Shown piece by piece: positions 21,323 to 33,621 of a DNA stretch of 64,000 nt; positions within the stretch are counted from its first letter, which is position 1; every line of letters begins with the position of its first letter. Origin of the DNA: Byssothecium circinans (lineage: Eukaryota > Ascomycota > Dothideomycetes > Pleosporales > Massarinaceae); contig ML976989.1 of the NCBI GenBank assembly GCA_010015675.1, positions 931,031 to 995,030 of the forward strand. Direction: 5' to 3'. The position numbers and the translations under genes were made by a program. A model generated the notes under the pieces. That model was not told the origin of the DNA and searched no databases. It saw only the letters and a list, made by a program, of their open reading frames with translations.

Positions 21323-21990
21323 CTAGTGAAAATTAGGAGTACGGCTAAGGAAGCGAGCTAGAATTCCCCGGCAGAGGTAATGGTTGTGATAGTGTGATGG
21401 AGGGTGGGTGTAGCTGTTTATCTGATATTTCCGCTGTGAGTTTTCCCTGGTCGGCGTGTGGGGTAGCTGCGATTGCTGTGGATGGTATTGGTGTTGACTG
21501 TTTTCATAACCTTGCGGTTGGGATGAGGCGTGATATGGTGCGGCACTGTAGGGTTGTCCTTGTGGAAGATAGTGATAGGCCTGTGTGGCAGGCGAAATCA
21601 ATGTGCTGCTGGAAAGGAGCCATATTTGGTGGATTCTGATCTTGTGGCCAAGGCCGTTGCGCGTTGTAGGTCCAGTTATGTCTATAGGGCTGCTGATACC
21701 GTCATTGTTGGGCCGAAGGACGTGGGTCGTCCTCGGGTTCTTCTTCCACATCAAAAATTGCGCGGCCCAGTTGCGTAGCCCCTCTTGATGTGTCGTTGAA
21801 AGCTTGGCTTGCATTGAGCTTATTTGCTGCGGATCTAAGTCGGCCTATGCCGCGGAAGGTAGGGCTGAAGTGTACTGAGGCTATGGGTTATACGTCGGGA
21901 ACGCAAGTTGTGCGAGCTGAAGTTTCAGGGCAAAGGGTTGGTGGAACGAGGTACAAGCGCAACAGTCACACTATGGAAACTGGTCGGTTT
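21323..21990 (-). pseudogene. Decayed low-complexity protein gene with two TAG stops
   Basis: The minus frame of 163 codons (21323-21814) extends upstream without a frame change across two TAG codons (near 21843 and 21894) in the contexts NP*PQYTSALPSAA*ADLDPQQ, both fitting CAG to TAG. The readable part includes LSTTHQEGLRNWAAQFLMWKKNPRTTHVLRP and a Gln/Pro/Tyr-rich C-terminal region. No family is recognised. The stops in Gln contexts suggest RIP of a gene rather than chance. Confidence 0.5.
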
Positions 21991-22474
21991 CGGTAGAGAA
22001 GAAGCCGGGTCGGGAAGGCCGGGTCGCCGCGGGCTTCAATCTTCTAATCCGTATAAAAACGAGGCCACAAGGCAGACATAAGCAATATTTCGAGCGCCAG
22101 ACGACGCTTAGCTCCGAGGCCGCATCCGGCGTGAAAGTTGAGCACGCGAATCTGTGGTGCGTGCTGCATCGTGGTCGTGCATGAACTGGAGGACGTGAGG
22201 ACTGCTCGGACGCTGTACGTGATCGGTGTAGATCGAAGCTGGGATTCTAATGAACAGAAAATGGCTTGAGCTTGAACCAGGCCCATGCGTGTGTTCAACA
22301 TGAGCACAGCTTTCTATCACCCACAGCACATAAATAACCGCTCATCGCCCGTTGTGGGGAAAGGAAAACACAAGCAAACGCAACTTCGAGATAGCACCAA
22401 TATATCTCTAATCACTTCTACCCACACACCATCATTCGGCAAAGTCAGGAACGCCTGCCACTTCCCCTCTCCAA
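21991..22474. promoter_or_regulatory. Upstream region of the DUF6594-type gene
   Basis: No gene seen. It ends at the ATG 22475; CACAGCACATAAATAA near 22321 and the A/C-rich leader after it look like a fungal promoter and 5' UTR. Confidence 0.4.
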
Positions 22475-23294
22475 ATGGCCAATCGACCAGCATCCGAGAC
22501 TCCCAGTCACCCAGAGCCTAGCGAGTCAGACATACGGCCCTGGAAATACCAAGGATATCGAGAATTCAGTAAATGGATGGCCTCGGACGACGACTTTTTC
22601 CTTCTGCGAAAGTTCGAGAGCTTAAATGCAACCACACTGGTATGGTTGCAATACCGGATCTCCGCGCAGGAAGAGAGATTAGAAGAGATACACAAGTCGG
22701 TCGAGGAATCCACAGATTCAGACTGGCAGAGAAACTCGAGCTTCGCATGGGATGCCGTGTGGATGCCAGAGCGCACGAAGATAATGGGCGAGTTATCGGA
22801 CCTCTTGTTGCAGTACAGTACGTTGATACTTATCAGCACTCGCAAGAACGGAAAGCTAACCTCCGGTAGACCAATCCATACACGCCTTTTCGAAGATCAG
22901 AGCCCGTCCACGTGCTGGAGCCCGACAAATAAAAAACGTCGTCATTCGGCTGAAGCGAGAATTAATCTCTCCTAAAGAGTCGGAGTTTGTTGAGCGGACC
23001 GCTGACTTGATGTCTATCAACCCGCGAATGATCCCGCCATTGGGACGATGGTTAGAGTCTTCTAGAAATCTCCACCTCTCGAAGGTCTTTCGAGCGAAGT
23101 TCATGCCTGGGCTGCATGTGGAATCTCCGTTCACTGTGTATTCGAGTGACGAGGCATTCGAAAACTTCACGACAGTCAGCATCATTGTGTCTGGGGTGGC
23201 TTTGCTGCTAGCACCGCTGTGGTGCTTGGATCACGTCTCCACAAGTAAGGCGAGATTAGGTGTTATTACTGGCTTCTTGGTCATGTTTGCGTAG
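22475..23294 (+). CDS. DUF6594-type membrane protein with premature in-frame TAG
   Basis: Exon 1 is 22475-22817; a 52-nt intron with donor GTACGT, branch point GCTAAC and acceptor TAG is removed; exon 2 starts at 22870. The N-terminal half (WKYQGYREFSKWMASDDDFFLLRKFESLNATTLVWLQ...) and the C-terminal membrane part (FENFTTVSIIVSGVALLLAPLWCLD...RLGVITGFLVMF) match the fungal DUF6594 layout: soluble helical region, then three hydrophobic segments. Translation stops at TAG 23292-23294. The same frame continues at once with a family-like ending (NKPVEVVATSAVYAAVLMVF) to TGA at 23403-23405, so the stop cuts off the last transmembrane segment; tryptophan fits the position (TGG to TAG). Probably a recent pseudogene. 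Family function is unknown. Confidence 0.8.
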
Positions 23295-23405
23295 GTCATG
23301 GGAATCTCGACGCGTAACAAGCCCGTCGAGGTAGTTGCGACGTCTGCAGTATATGCAGCTGTCTTGATGGTGTTCATGCAGATTGATGGCAAAGATTTGT
23401 CATGA

Positions 23406-24631
23406 TTTGCGGAAGGAAGGACGGTGTGTTAGACTCGGGAAAGTAGAATAGGTCAGCTCTCACAAAGCCGGGTCGTGAGATTTGAGCCCTTCCTATTCAA
23501 GGTAAATACTTGGTGTATATTATCACAGCTCCTGGGACAGAAACCAGGGATTTAATTGATTGATTAATTACAGGATATTAATTTTTGTCCGAGGATAGTA
23601 CAGCACTACCAACCTCCCAGGGTGGCAAGGCCCTCTTCCAGGTGAAGTAACCAACTAAACCAAGCCTCTAAGAAACAATGGTAAAAATACTGTTTGAAAG
23701 ATACCAGAGAGGAATGCGGTATTACAACCAAGGACGACCGAGACGTGATGGACAATCTTCACTAAGGTCTTGGCAGTGGTAGTAGTATATTGCACATAGC
23801 ATTAGCAGACACGTATAAGAAGAGAAAAGACAAGAGTGTGCAATGAAAGAATGCAATGTAGTGCAACACATCGATTATGCTCTCCCAACTATAATATAAC
23901 TACACAGAACCCATGCCCAATCCTGTAACCCCCTTTACGGACCCTATCCATACCATCCCGAAAAGAGCCATGGAAATTACAAACGCCGGAAAATGCAGAG
24001 TGATATACCTCCTTTTTTCTTTGGACCGTGGGGCAAGAAGCAAAGAAAAAGAACACAAAAGCCCATCAAGACAAACATTCCGATGGCATGAGGCGGACAA
24101 AACCCAATAGCAGAATACTACTGTAAGCAACCGAGATGTGGAGTGTTGGAAGGGGGTGGAAGTGAAGTCCGTACTTTCTAATATGTTGGGTGGAAGTTAT
24201 TCGAGAAGGGTACAGAAAATCGGGAGTTGCTACTCCTGCTCCTTCGCATTGCAGCGACTGGAACAGGGTAAACAAATCCGATGGAGAGCTGGTTGAAGTA
24301 ACGGTAGACATGGTAGTTACTTTTTTGACGGAGGAGGCTTACGTTTTCGACGGAATGGGTTCGTTGTCTGTCTGCGAGGTGCATAGGCTGTATAGAATGA
24401 TGTCGCCATCGGTCCGAGACGGTGCTGACCAGGCTGCTAACGATGTTCAAGTGTCCCTATACAGGCCATTTAGCACAGTCTCGGGATGAAAGTTAAGCCA
24501 CGACTGGAATCTGGCTGCGTTTTCGGCTTCAAAACTGTGGAAAACGATGCCAAACTTTTCACACTTCGCTGTGCACTTGGGTGCATTCGAGCTTCTCGAG
24601 CGGCTGCACAGCGAGTAACGGTACGACGGCC
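23406..24631. other. Intergenic, no gene seen
   Basis: AT-rich and low complexity around 23520-23900. Frames near 24178-24489 on both strands are short and featureless. The right end is the 3' flank of CAF1. Confidence 0.5.
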
Positions 24632-26360
24632 CTACTTGGCGCCGTACCGGAACTCTCCAAACGTACCGCTTGCTCCAGGTGTCATCATACCTCCATGCGC
24701 CGGACCAGGTGTTGAAGCAAGACCTGCTGGATGGCTCGTTGGCGTGCTTGGTCCGTCACCGGGACGTCCTCCAGGATGGAACATCATACCCCCGTTCATT
24801 CCCTGAAAACCCGATACGTTTGGAACTCCTTGTGCGGCAAGTGCAGCGGCTTGAGCGGCCGCGCCTGCTGGCGGGCCAACACCGGTAAGACCCCACATTT
24901 GTCCATTGACATCGTCCGGAACTGAACCGTTAAAGATACGCTTTTGCAACTCCCAGAAGACAGATCCAGTGAGCCATGCGTCCGAGCCAGCAGTGTGTGG
25001 GGTTCCGATACGTGTGCACCCCAGTTCATCTGCGAGATCTTGGAGACCCGATTTTGTGCCCAGATTATGCAGTATGTTGTGTGCTTGTTGTCCAATGGCA
25101 CCGCGTCGCAGCATGCTATTGGCTTGCCGCCAGATGTACTTCACGTCCAGGAGATGGGGAAAGAAGACTTCGACGAGTCTGCGATATGAATCCTCGTCTT
25201 CTGGGAGCGGCTTGCTTGTGAGCATCTTGATGAGGTAGGCAAAGTCATAGCCGGAATGAAACGATATCCAGTTGACATCGTCGTTAAGAACCATGCCCGA
25301 TGTCGTCAACACCGATCCAAACTCTTCGACATCGATCCCCTGAGTAGCGTGCTTTTCGAAATCGGCTCCGGACTTCTTCAGCATCTGGATTGACTCTTCG
25401 TTGTACATGTCGTCATCGAGGGAGAACTTGAAGTTGAACGTCCATGTGCAAGGGCACACATTAATGTTGTTGGCGTACTGCTGCAAAGTCTTTGGCTGGT
25501 AACTCAATTGCGAGAGGTCAGGATGCGGAGGCGGGATTTCCCCTTGGACTGAAAACAGAGTGACACCCAGCTGGATAATCTTCAGAAGGTCGACGTTGCA
25601 GCGGACAGTTTGGTAGTGATATGACGCCTTTGAGGTGAAATCGCCAATGGGCCGGGCGACCACGCCAGGGAATTCTGTGTCCTAAACAGATGTGAGCATG
25701 AGGTCACAGACGATGCAGATTACTAGGATGGGGATGGCGGCAGAAAAGTAGTGCCGGAGAACGTGACATAAGGAATACCATGAAATCCCAATCGAAGCGG
25801 TCGACAAGATCGTGAAATAGTGCCACTTTTCGTCCACCATTGAAAACAGACTTGAGAAGTAAGAAATATAGAGATCAGTAGCATTGGAAAGGGACACTCA
25901 CCATGCTGATGTACGGATATTGGTCCACAAGCGAGCGCAGCATCTCCATCTCCTGATGCAAATTCGACCTCCACACTTCGCGTATCCGCTGACCAGCGAT
26001 GCCTTTGGTGGCGTCCTGTCCACGCCCCAGCGCAGCGTCCTGTTGGGCGCCTTGAGCAAAGCGCATTCGCGCCTCATGGCCATCCAGGCCGGTCCCTCCA
26101 CCTACGCCGCCGAGTCCCGCTGTTGCCCCTAGCCCTCCGCTGCCGAGCGCCCCTGCTAGTACAGCATTCGACTGGAAGTTGCTCTGATGGTTGCCGAAGA
26201 GGTTGAGGTTGTGGCCCTGGGTGGCGCCGCCGAAGCCGGGGTGCTGCATGTTCTGCTGGTGTTGCTGTGGATGTTGCTGCTGTTGGTGTATGGGCTGCGA
26301 CATGTGTGCGAAGGGATTGGAGAGATTGTGGCCGGGGAAGCGGCCGCCGCGGTTGGCCAT
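24632..26360 (-). CDS. caf1: CAF1/POP2 deadenylase subunit of CCR4-NOT
   Basis: Exons 25902-26360 and 24632-25681 are joined across a 220-nt intron (GTGAGT...TTTAG), giving 502 residues. The Gln/His/Gly-rich N-terminus (about 120 residues) is usual for fungal homologues. The catalytic DEDD exonuclease domain starts REVWRSNLHQEMEMLRSLVDQYPYISM and continues DTEFPGVVARP directly across the splice, so the first catalytic D and E are at the start of exon 2; SFHSGYDFAYL and HTAGSDAWLTG supply the other two aspartates. A Gly/Ala/Pro-rich tail ends GEFRYGAK. The enzyme shortens mRNA poly(A) tails in the cytoplasm. It is divergent from NDUFB3 with 488 bp between start codons. Confidence 0.96.
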
Positions 26361-26848
26361 CGCGTGGTGTCTCTCGTATCGGAGAGAAAGTCGTAGTAAC
26401 TCAAAGGTGACTTATGCGTATGAATAGTCTATAAAGCTCTGGCAGAGTTTAAGGGGGGGCTTGATGCAAGATCGCTGCTCCCGGCTTTTTTTCTACCCGC
26501 GAGAGCGTGTTGGGGTGGGTGCTGGAAAGCGAGCGGAAGATTGAATCGGTCGCGGTGGGATTTTGCGCATGCAGACGCAGACAGCGAGGGTCGATTCAGT
26601 GCAGACGATATGCGCGGGTTTGATCGGGGCAAGTGCTGCTACGAATAAACCGAGGATCTTGGGCGCGAGTGGAAGCGTTCGTGTGGGGGAGAGGGCAGGT
26701 GTTCGATGAGCTTCAATGAGTGGAGGTGGAGCCTGGAAAGAGACCGAGCTTAATGCCAAGCCATCGGCCGCGACCTCCAACGAAGCTCTCGCGACGACGA
26801 CACAACGTCAACTCAAGCACGACCAGCGGCCCACGCTCCGCACACACA
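26361..26848. promoter_or_regulatory. Divergent promoter region, CAF1 / NDUFB3
   Basis: 488 bp separate the two start codons. No TATA box stands out, as is usual for housekeeping promoters. Confidence 0.55.
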
Positions 26849-27248
26849 ATGAGGCCCTCACTGTGAGTTACCCCGTTCCAATTGCTGCTAAACCACGAAT
26901 TGGCCCTCCAGAATGTCTTGCTGACCCGCACACAGCATCAGACTGGCCCAGCGCCCCTCCCTCACCGGCTTCGACCCCAAGAAGTTCGCCGCAGCCTCCG
27001 GACCCGCAAAAGGCGATCCATGGGAGCGAAAGTACGCAAAAAACTACCCCAAACTCTCCAAGAATCGCGCATATTAAGTGTTCTGCAGTGAAAAATGGCG
27101 ATACACCGGCCCCTTCACACGCTGGAACCGCCTCAAAGGCTCCTTCCCCGGCCTCGGCATAGCCACCGTTGCATTCGCCGGATACTGCGTCGCCGAGCAG
27201 CTTTTCTTCAAAGACGAACACGAGCACCACGAGGAGGGCCACCATTGA
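26849..27248 (+). CDS. ndufb3: Complex I subunit NDUFB3 (B12), three exons with a 14-nt first exon
   Basis: Exons 26849-26862, 26936-27031 and 27089-27248 make 89 residues. The only frame that joins the recognisable pieces starts at the ATG 26849, whose exon is just 14 nt before GTGAGT. The protein reads MRPSLIRLAQRPSLTGFDPKKF, then GDPWERNEKWRYTGPFTRWN across intron 2, then FPGLGIATVAFAGYCVAEQLFF, the single transmembrane helix, and a His/Glu-rich C-terminus. This matches the NDUF_B12 family, an accessory subunit in the membrane arm of mitochondrial NADH:ubiquinone oxidoreductase. The longer single-exon frames overlapping it in other phases are shadows. Promoter shared with CAF1. Confidence 0.93.
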
Positions 27249-27595
27249 GAAGCGTAACAACACGAGGGAAGATGTGGAGATGTGCACGTTATGGCGTACC
27301 GGTTGCTTCGGGCCTCATCATCGCTTTGAGGACTGTATATACGGGATACCAGAGTTGAGCAAAACAGAAAAAAAAATAAGAATCATTTTGTTCAGTGTCT
27401 CCTCATCGGACGGTCCGTCCACACTCGAGCTTCTCCTTGACGACACGCGATAGTTAGCCAACCTACCAGCCTGCAGCGTAGACCTCGGGAGCTAGGGGCC
27501 GATCAGGCTACCTACCTCCCCGCATCTCGCAAAGCCAATCAGGTTGCTACCATAGTAACGCTTCATGAGAATGATCAAGCTGAGATGTATTTGGT

Positions 27596-28006
27596 GTGGG
27601 GTTTCTTGCCACCCGTGTGCCGGTTCAAAGCTTGCGAGCAAATGTCTTAAATGTTCCTCTTAGGCCTGACCGTCCCACCGCCGCCCAGCGCAAACTCTAC
27701 AGAACGGCCTACGAGCAACTGCACTACAACATCAACGTCCTTAGACCAGGAATGACGTTTCGCGAATTCGCGGACAAGGCGTGGGTTATACCTGAAAAGT
27801 ACTATAACAATCGCTACCTCGTGCTCGCGCATGGCTGTGGCATGGCGTGCGAGTATCCGTATCTGTACTGCAGCGGGGACTTTGATGGCGCGGGGTATGA
27901 TGGGGTGATTGAGCCGGGGATGGTTCTCTCGGTGGAGAGTTATATCCGGGAGGAGGGTGGGAAGGAAGGGGTTAAGCTGGGAGCAGCAGTGTTGTTATAT
28001 CAGTAG
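27596..28006 (+). pseudogene. Fragment of an M24 (Xaa-Pro-type) metallopeptidase
   Basis: Residues from about 27665 on (RPTAAQRKLYRTAYEQLHYN, LRPGMTFREFADKAW, YLVLAHGCGMACEYPYLY, GYDGVIEPGMVLSVESYI) are the middle-to-end of the creatinase/aminopeptidase-P fold. The metal ligand His (AHGCGM) and one Glu (SVESY) are present. The N-terminal half with the two metal-binding aspartates is missing, and the last Glu ligand is lost because the frame ends VKLGAAVLLYQ where family members continue. No upstream exon supplies the missing part. A relic, not an enzyme. Confidence 0.85.
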
Positions 28007-29407
28007 TATGTAGCGGATAGGTTATAAAAGATGATAAATAACGTTATACGAAATAACTAGAACTGTTAAAAGTAAAACGCAAAACAGGGAGGGAGAAGTC
28101 GGAAGTTTCAAACCGCGTCCGCGTCTCTAGGCCCATGGTTTTCAATTTCCCACTTACCTTTGAATTACTGCCACTGCCTGCAGTATAGTTACAGCTTCGA
28201 GACCCCCCGGTTAAGGTTGAACTAACATACATACATACAAACATGCATGCACGGAGGGGGCACTCGCGGGAGCCCGAGACCTCCCAACCACCTTTTGCCC
28301 TGTCAGACAGAAGAAACGCACTTCCTTCTCCACGCTATACTTCCTTCATTCCAAGTCACAGTCCCTTCCAGCGTCATCTTATAATCCCCTTTGCTTTTGC
28401 TTCCAGCCTCGCTCCGATATTCCATCCCCCCACGTCGTGAAAACTAATACAAAACCCAAGGTACATACATACGTACCTGCACAAACTCTTCGCATACGCA
28501 GACGACCTCACCATACCACGGTCTATTCCGCTGCCTGGCTAGCTTAGCTACTTTATAAGTTATCGTCTCCTTGACGCTCTTTCTTCCTGGGGTTTATTCG
28601 CTAGACTCGGGCATCGGGGCAGAGAAATAGCGTTGTCTTCGCTCGCAAATTACTAGGTTAGTATTGTCTACTACCGTAGTGCCAAAACAGAGCTAGAGTA
28701 CCAAAGTACCATACTCGAATAACGCAGAGGTCAGCTAGCGTGGTCGTTTGTAGTTACACACCACGAAGCCGCCTTCTTTAGAGTGCAGTGCAGTGTAGTG
28801 GTTCAGGCACAGGGGTGGTACTATATGGTAACATGCTCATTGTATAGCTTTCGCGCTGCTACCTTGTACCTTACCCAGTCTCTTCCATTCTATTCCAGCC
28901 TTACCGTCCTCCCGTGCACCACCACCGTGTCTCCAAGAACAGAGATCTATCTCCAGTCTGCGCCCCTCGCTCCTCGATAAAAGCAACTCTGCACACGCCA
29001 GCGAGCTCGTCGCTCATCCCATCGGGTTTACCAGACGAGTAGCTCCGAGGATGGTGTAGTTACTGTGTTGCCGATGGAATACTCCACGCTAAGTGAGGTT
29101 ATGAGTAGTTAAACTAAGCATGTCACATGAACCATTCGCTTGGAAACTAAAAGGTCAGTAAGACCGATCTCGCATACCTCTGAAAACGTAAATTCAGGGA
29201 GTGCAAATACCGTAGAGTTAATGTCGTAAGCCACGCTTTAAGCATGTATGTAATTCTTGTTTATTTTTATTTTTTCGATGGCGTGAGAAACAGGGGTAGA
29301 TGCTATTCTACTCTGCTACAGTACTCCGGCGGAAACGAAGAAAAAGGTCATTTATCTACCTAGTGCTTGCTCTCTTACTCTGCCTTCTCTACCGGTCCGC
29401 TCGCTTA

Positions 29408-29426
29408 TCTCGTCTCGTCTCGTCTC
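29408..29426. repeat. (TCTCG)n pentanucleotide repeat
   Basis: Three full copies and a partial one. Confidence 0.8.
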
Positions 29427-29503
29427 CGTCGCGGCTGTTTTCCCTAGCCCAGAGCCAGGGCCAGGTACAAGGGCGACAAGAATCACTGCAGACAGACTGT
29501 CAC

Positions 29504-29533
29504 CGCAGCGCAGCGCAGCGCAGCACAGCGCAG
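29504..29533. repeat. (CGCAG)n pentanucleotide repeat
   Basis: Six units, one changed to CACAG. Confidence 0.9.
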
Positions 29534-30209
29534 GATGCCCATCCCAAGACTTGCGGACCGTAACATCTCCCGCGGGAGAGTATCAAGGTCGGTACATAGC
29601 CGTAGTGAAGAGAGGCAGGTATATCATTAGGATAGTCACCGTACCGAAGTTAGTTACAACTTCGCACACCTACTGCGATGCGTATGCGGCTCTTCGTCTT
29701 ACCATACCTTAGTTTCCGTAGTCTGCGAGGTTTTTCGAACTTCGGAGCCCGGAGCATCCTGGTCAGGGCCTCGTCCGTATGCGCCGTATGGTATCCCGGA
29801 CTTTTTTTTGTATAGGTACTTGCGTCCATGCATATTTTGCCAGGGTCTTTTCTTTTCTCGGTGTAGAGTACTCCGTACATGCATACAGCCGCCTTTGTTG
29901 CTTTTTTCACGAGCGGTGACGTGGGATATTGTTGAGCTTTGAGAAGGATTCATACCGCAGGGAGAACTCTACTAATGTATAAAATGACCCGGTGACCTTT
30001 GGAAATATTCGAGATAGTCTCATGTCGACTAGAGAGATGTATTCTAGACTCATTTGTTTTAGGGCCTTCCGCGGTAATTCCTTGGATCAGGAGATTAATT
30101 GCGCATCGAAGACTCCGAGTAGGCGGGGAATCGCCGCTTTCATACATATTGTCCGTCCTGATGGATAGACAGGGTCGGACCCACATTATTTCTCCGGACA
30201 GTTACTAGT

Positions 30210-30229
30210 ATCGTATCGTATCGTATCGT
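30210..30229. repeat. (ATCGT)4 pentanucleotide repeat
   Basis: Four perfect copies, flanked by short inverted sequence (TTACTAGT and AACTAG). Confidence 0.9.
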
Positions 30230-32740
30230 AACTAGATAGCTCGAAGATACCCGAAGAGTCCATTGCATTGGCCTTTGAACGGTGTTCGAGTCCGTTGCCA
30301 AGTGTGTGCGTGACGACACCCGATGAAGCTCGAGACAGAAGAATGTCGCGGCGACGCGGACATGGTAGATGACGAGACTAGAGAGCGTCGTGGCGAAAAA
30401 GAAATCATTAAAGAAAGACCGAGAAATATGAGGTGCGGAAGGTAGGGCGCGGTGCCGCCCTGCGCAATAATATATGTAAATCTCTCTGCAGCTGGGATGG
30501 TCGACTTGAAGAGCACATTTCTTGACAAACATGTTGACCCGGCGCACGGGAAATGTTTCAAACTCTCAAGACATGTCGTTCGCACAGACAGCGGATGATG
30601 AAACAACGACTTGATCCGCCGCCGCCGCCTGTCTGCGCACGACTCAGCTCCCATTGCCGGATCTACGAAGCATGTCAAAAAGCACCGCAGACGCGTGCCC
30701 TGCCTGAGTAATGATGCCAGCACGGCGCAGCATCCGCGGAACCTACTTTCGACGACAGGCGTAGGCTAAGTGCTCGCGTCATTTTTATGTAAACGTGAAA
30801 TTGTGCTTGGGTTGTTGGTGAGCATTGAGCAAGAATCGTGGACTGGTTGAACGCGCATCGAGGTGGACCCGCGTCGGAACACCGGAAACCCTGAGAAAGC
30901 ATGTCCACGTGTTGATCTTTATGTATATTTCAGCACAAAAAGGAGGGATTTTTCGCACTTGGTCCAATGAGCAGCCAACGGTGCCTGAAGTGGGGAGCGC
31001 ATTCTGCGTTGGCAGCGTTGTTGCTTTCTCTTTTACTCGAGGACCTGGAGGGCGATCTTCAACAAAGTTTCGGGGCTATCGGGACGTTGCAGAACGTTTT
31101 GCGCCGGCTGTCAAGCCGACGCGATGGCCATTGAATGTCAAGCACCGGAGCAGCGTGGTCTTCAACTCGGTCTTGAACATGCATTGCGACTATTGGCACT
31201 CAACATGTTCTTCTCGGAATGGATACCTATCCAACGGGGAGAAAACGGTAGGTCGGAATGGCGCCCGGGGGGAGTCTACTCCCTACAGCTCACCTAGCAG
31301 ATACTGTGTGGGGTTTCCGAAAATAGCTATTTAGAACACGACGAAAATAGGAGGACGAGAATGGTAAAAAGTCAAGGTAGTATCCGTATCTGTTGACGGG
31401 CAACTAACAAGGATTTTTATTTATCGTATCGCGAGGATACTTGGGTAGCAGTGGGCAGCCTCGACGGTCCCGAAGATGCAGCATCGGCGAATGCAAGCAG
31501 GGGTTTTGGTCACGACGCGTTTCGTAGATACGATGCGATGTTCTCTGAAGGTGGTGAATTGCTGCAGCAGCACGAAGCAGCGGGCCGGATGGCGGTACAG
31601 GTCGGCGAGAAGGAATGCAGCTTCACGACGGTGCCTCGTAGAGCTGCAGGAGTAGCGTGTCCTTTGGAGCAACCTGCATGATTGGAAGGCTGACGGCGCT
31701 GACCGACTAGGAGGCCTTTTACGGGCCGAATCATGGAGCCCGACGGATAGCTAGTGAAGATGTAGTCTCCCAGGGCGATGGGCGCCACATGCAGGTACGC
31801 CGTAATAGAGTTGGGGTGGGTCTTTTACGTTGAGAAGCTGCTATACATTGTAGCTATTGAACTTTGAACAGGCCAACAAAGTGACGCGTGTTCGTGTCCG
31901 GACGAGCGGTACTCCGCGGTGGAAAATACAGTACCTGGTGTCAATAATACATACAGCGGGGCGTCCCACTTGGATACGCAAGCTGCACATGGATGCCATC
32001 TCTGCTGAGGAAGATCGTATCCGACAATGCGGGTCAGATGGATCTCGGGGGTGCATCAGAAAGAGGTGAAAAGGGGCGGCATCACTGCTTTCTGGAGGCT
32101 AGAGAAGGGGGTGGGATGTTGATTCGGAGTCAAGCCTCGCCAGACGTCATCGGGCTACGAAGTGAGGGTCGGCCGGGACTGGGCGATGCAGGTCTACACT
32201 GCGTTGGGTTTCTGCCCAGGCACGAAGCACGAGTTTCTGCGTACTGTACCTGCAGAAAGGAAGCAGATACGGGTGGATGGGGAGTATGAATATTGCTTTG
32301 TGCGTGCTGACGGCGCCTTCCACGTCGTGCAGATGCCACCATGCCCCTCCTTCCCTCCCCGGGAGCTGAGGAAGCCGCGACGAGACAGCATTGCTGACTG
32401 TTTCGTTCGACATGTACACAGTAGCCAGCGAGCGCGCGCCGCACAATCTATCGATGCATCCCGAGTGGTTGGGCCTGGTTGCTGCCGTGCTCCATGTTCC
32501 GAACTATTGTATAGACGAGCAGTGGATGCGTATTCGCGCCGGACGACAGAACAGCATGTTACGTACACGCTTCAAGATAAGTCTGTAGAACACTGCTGAC
32601 ACACAAACTCTAGGCCTTTGGCGAGGAAATATGTTATGTTCTGTTTGGAACGTTAATTCTAGGTAGACCTTGCTGTCAGCAATTGACAATTTAGCCTTGA
32701 AGGGGTAATGCTGCCGAAGAGTTCAAGGAAGCGTCTCACG

Positions 32741-32762
32741 CGACACGACACGACACGACACG
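32741..32762. repeat. (CGACA)4 pentanucleotide repeat
   Basis: Four perfect copies plus CG. Confidence 0.9.
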
Positions 32763-33583
32763 GTCAGGCAGTTGGGAGCTGAGCCCACGGCCCCGTTCAC
32801 GCAATCTGGCGCGACGTTGCTCAACTGTTGCACGGCGCGGCTGAGGCCTCTACAATATCACTCTATCACCGCGTGGTCTCCAGTGACCACCATGGACTGG
32901 TTGTAACGGTGACGGTAACGGTAACGGCACTGAATTGACACCTTCGGACGATGGGGGGCCACCGGTCACAGCCAACGTGAACGCGAGTAAATGTGCACTA
33001 TTAACACGTGCCGTGACGGTAGTTGAGCGTTGAGATGGCAGACTGCCGGATCCCGGCAACCCAGACGCCGGCTGGCGTGGTCTTGGTCTGGCGGCAGTAT
33101 CGCGGTTGAAACAGGGTGTATTTGGTAGCGCCGTTCATGCCCCAAGCCGTCAGACCCGCATCGTCCCATCTGACTTCGAACTGCGGGTGACGAACGCCCG
33201 TGCAATAATGTACAATACATGCACGATGTTGTTGTTGTTTTTGTTGTGGACGATGCGGGGTGAGTGACAAGCTGAACGCTCCTCGGTTGTTTCATCATGG
33301 ATGAATGTCGGCCTCTGCAACGGGAAAGATCGCTGGTGGCTGCCAACGGCGTGCTGATTATTCTCTATTTATGCTACCCGTGCACTGTCTGCCCGGAGAG
33401 CAGCCTTTTATGCGACCCGATCTGGCGCGGAGTCGGCCCAAAGCCCGAGCTCTGAGAGTCTGAGAGACGCACACTGCACAGACGCCAGCGCTGGCCGCCT
33501 CACTCGCCCTCCCCGTCCCCCCCCATCCCCCCATCCTTCCCGCGCGGCGCCTGCCATTTCGAGCATGCGCCGTTGAGCTTCAC

Positions 33584-33584
<1 letters not shown>

Positions 33585-33620
<36 letters not shown>
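33585..33620. repeat. (ATC)12 microsatellite
   Basis: Twelve uninterrupted copies, likely length-polymorphic between isolates. Confidence 0.95.

Positions 33621-33621
<1 letters not shown>

Noticed and set aside
30270..30300. Second tRNA-like B-box (GTGTTCGAGTCCG)
   Set aside because: T-stem only partly pairs and there is no acceptor stem or A-box.
30232..31334. Overlapping frames of 163 and 169 codons on both strands
   Set aside because: Neither resembles a protein family or shows compositional or splice signals; probably chance.
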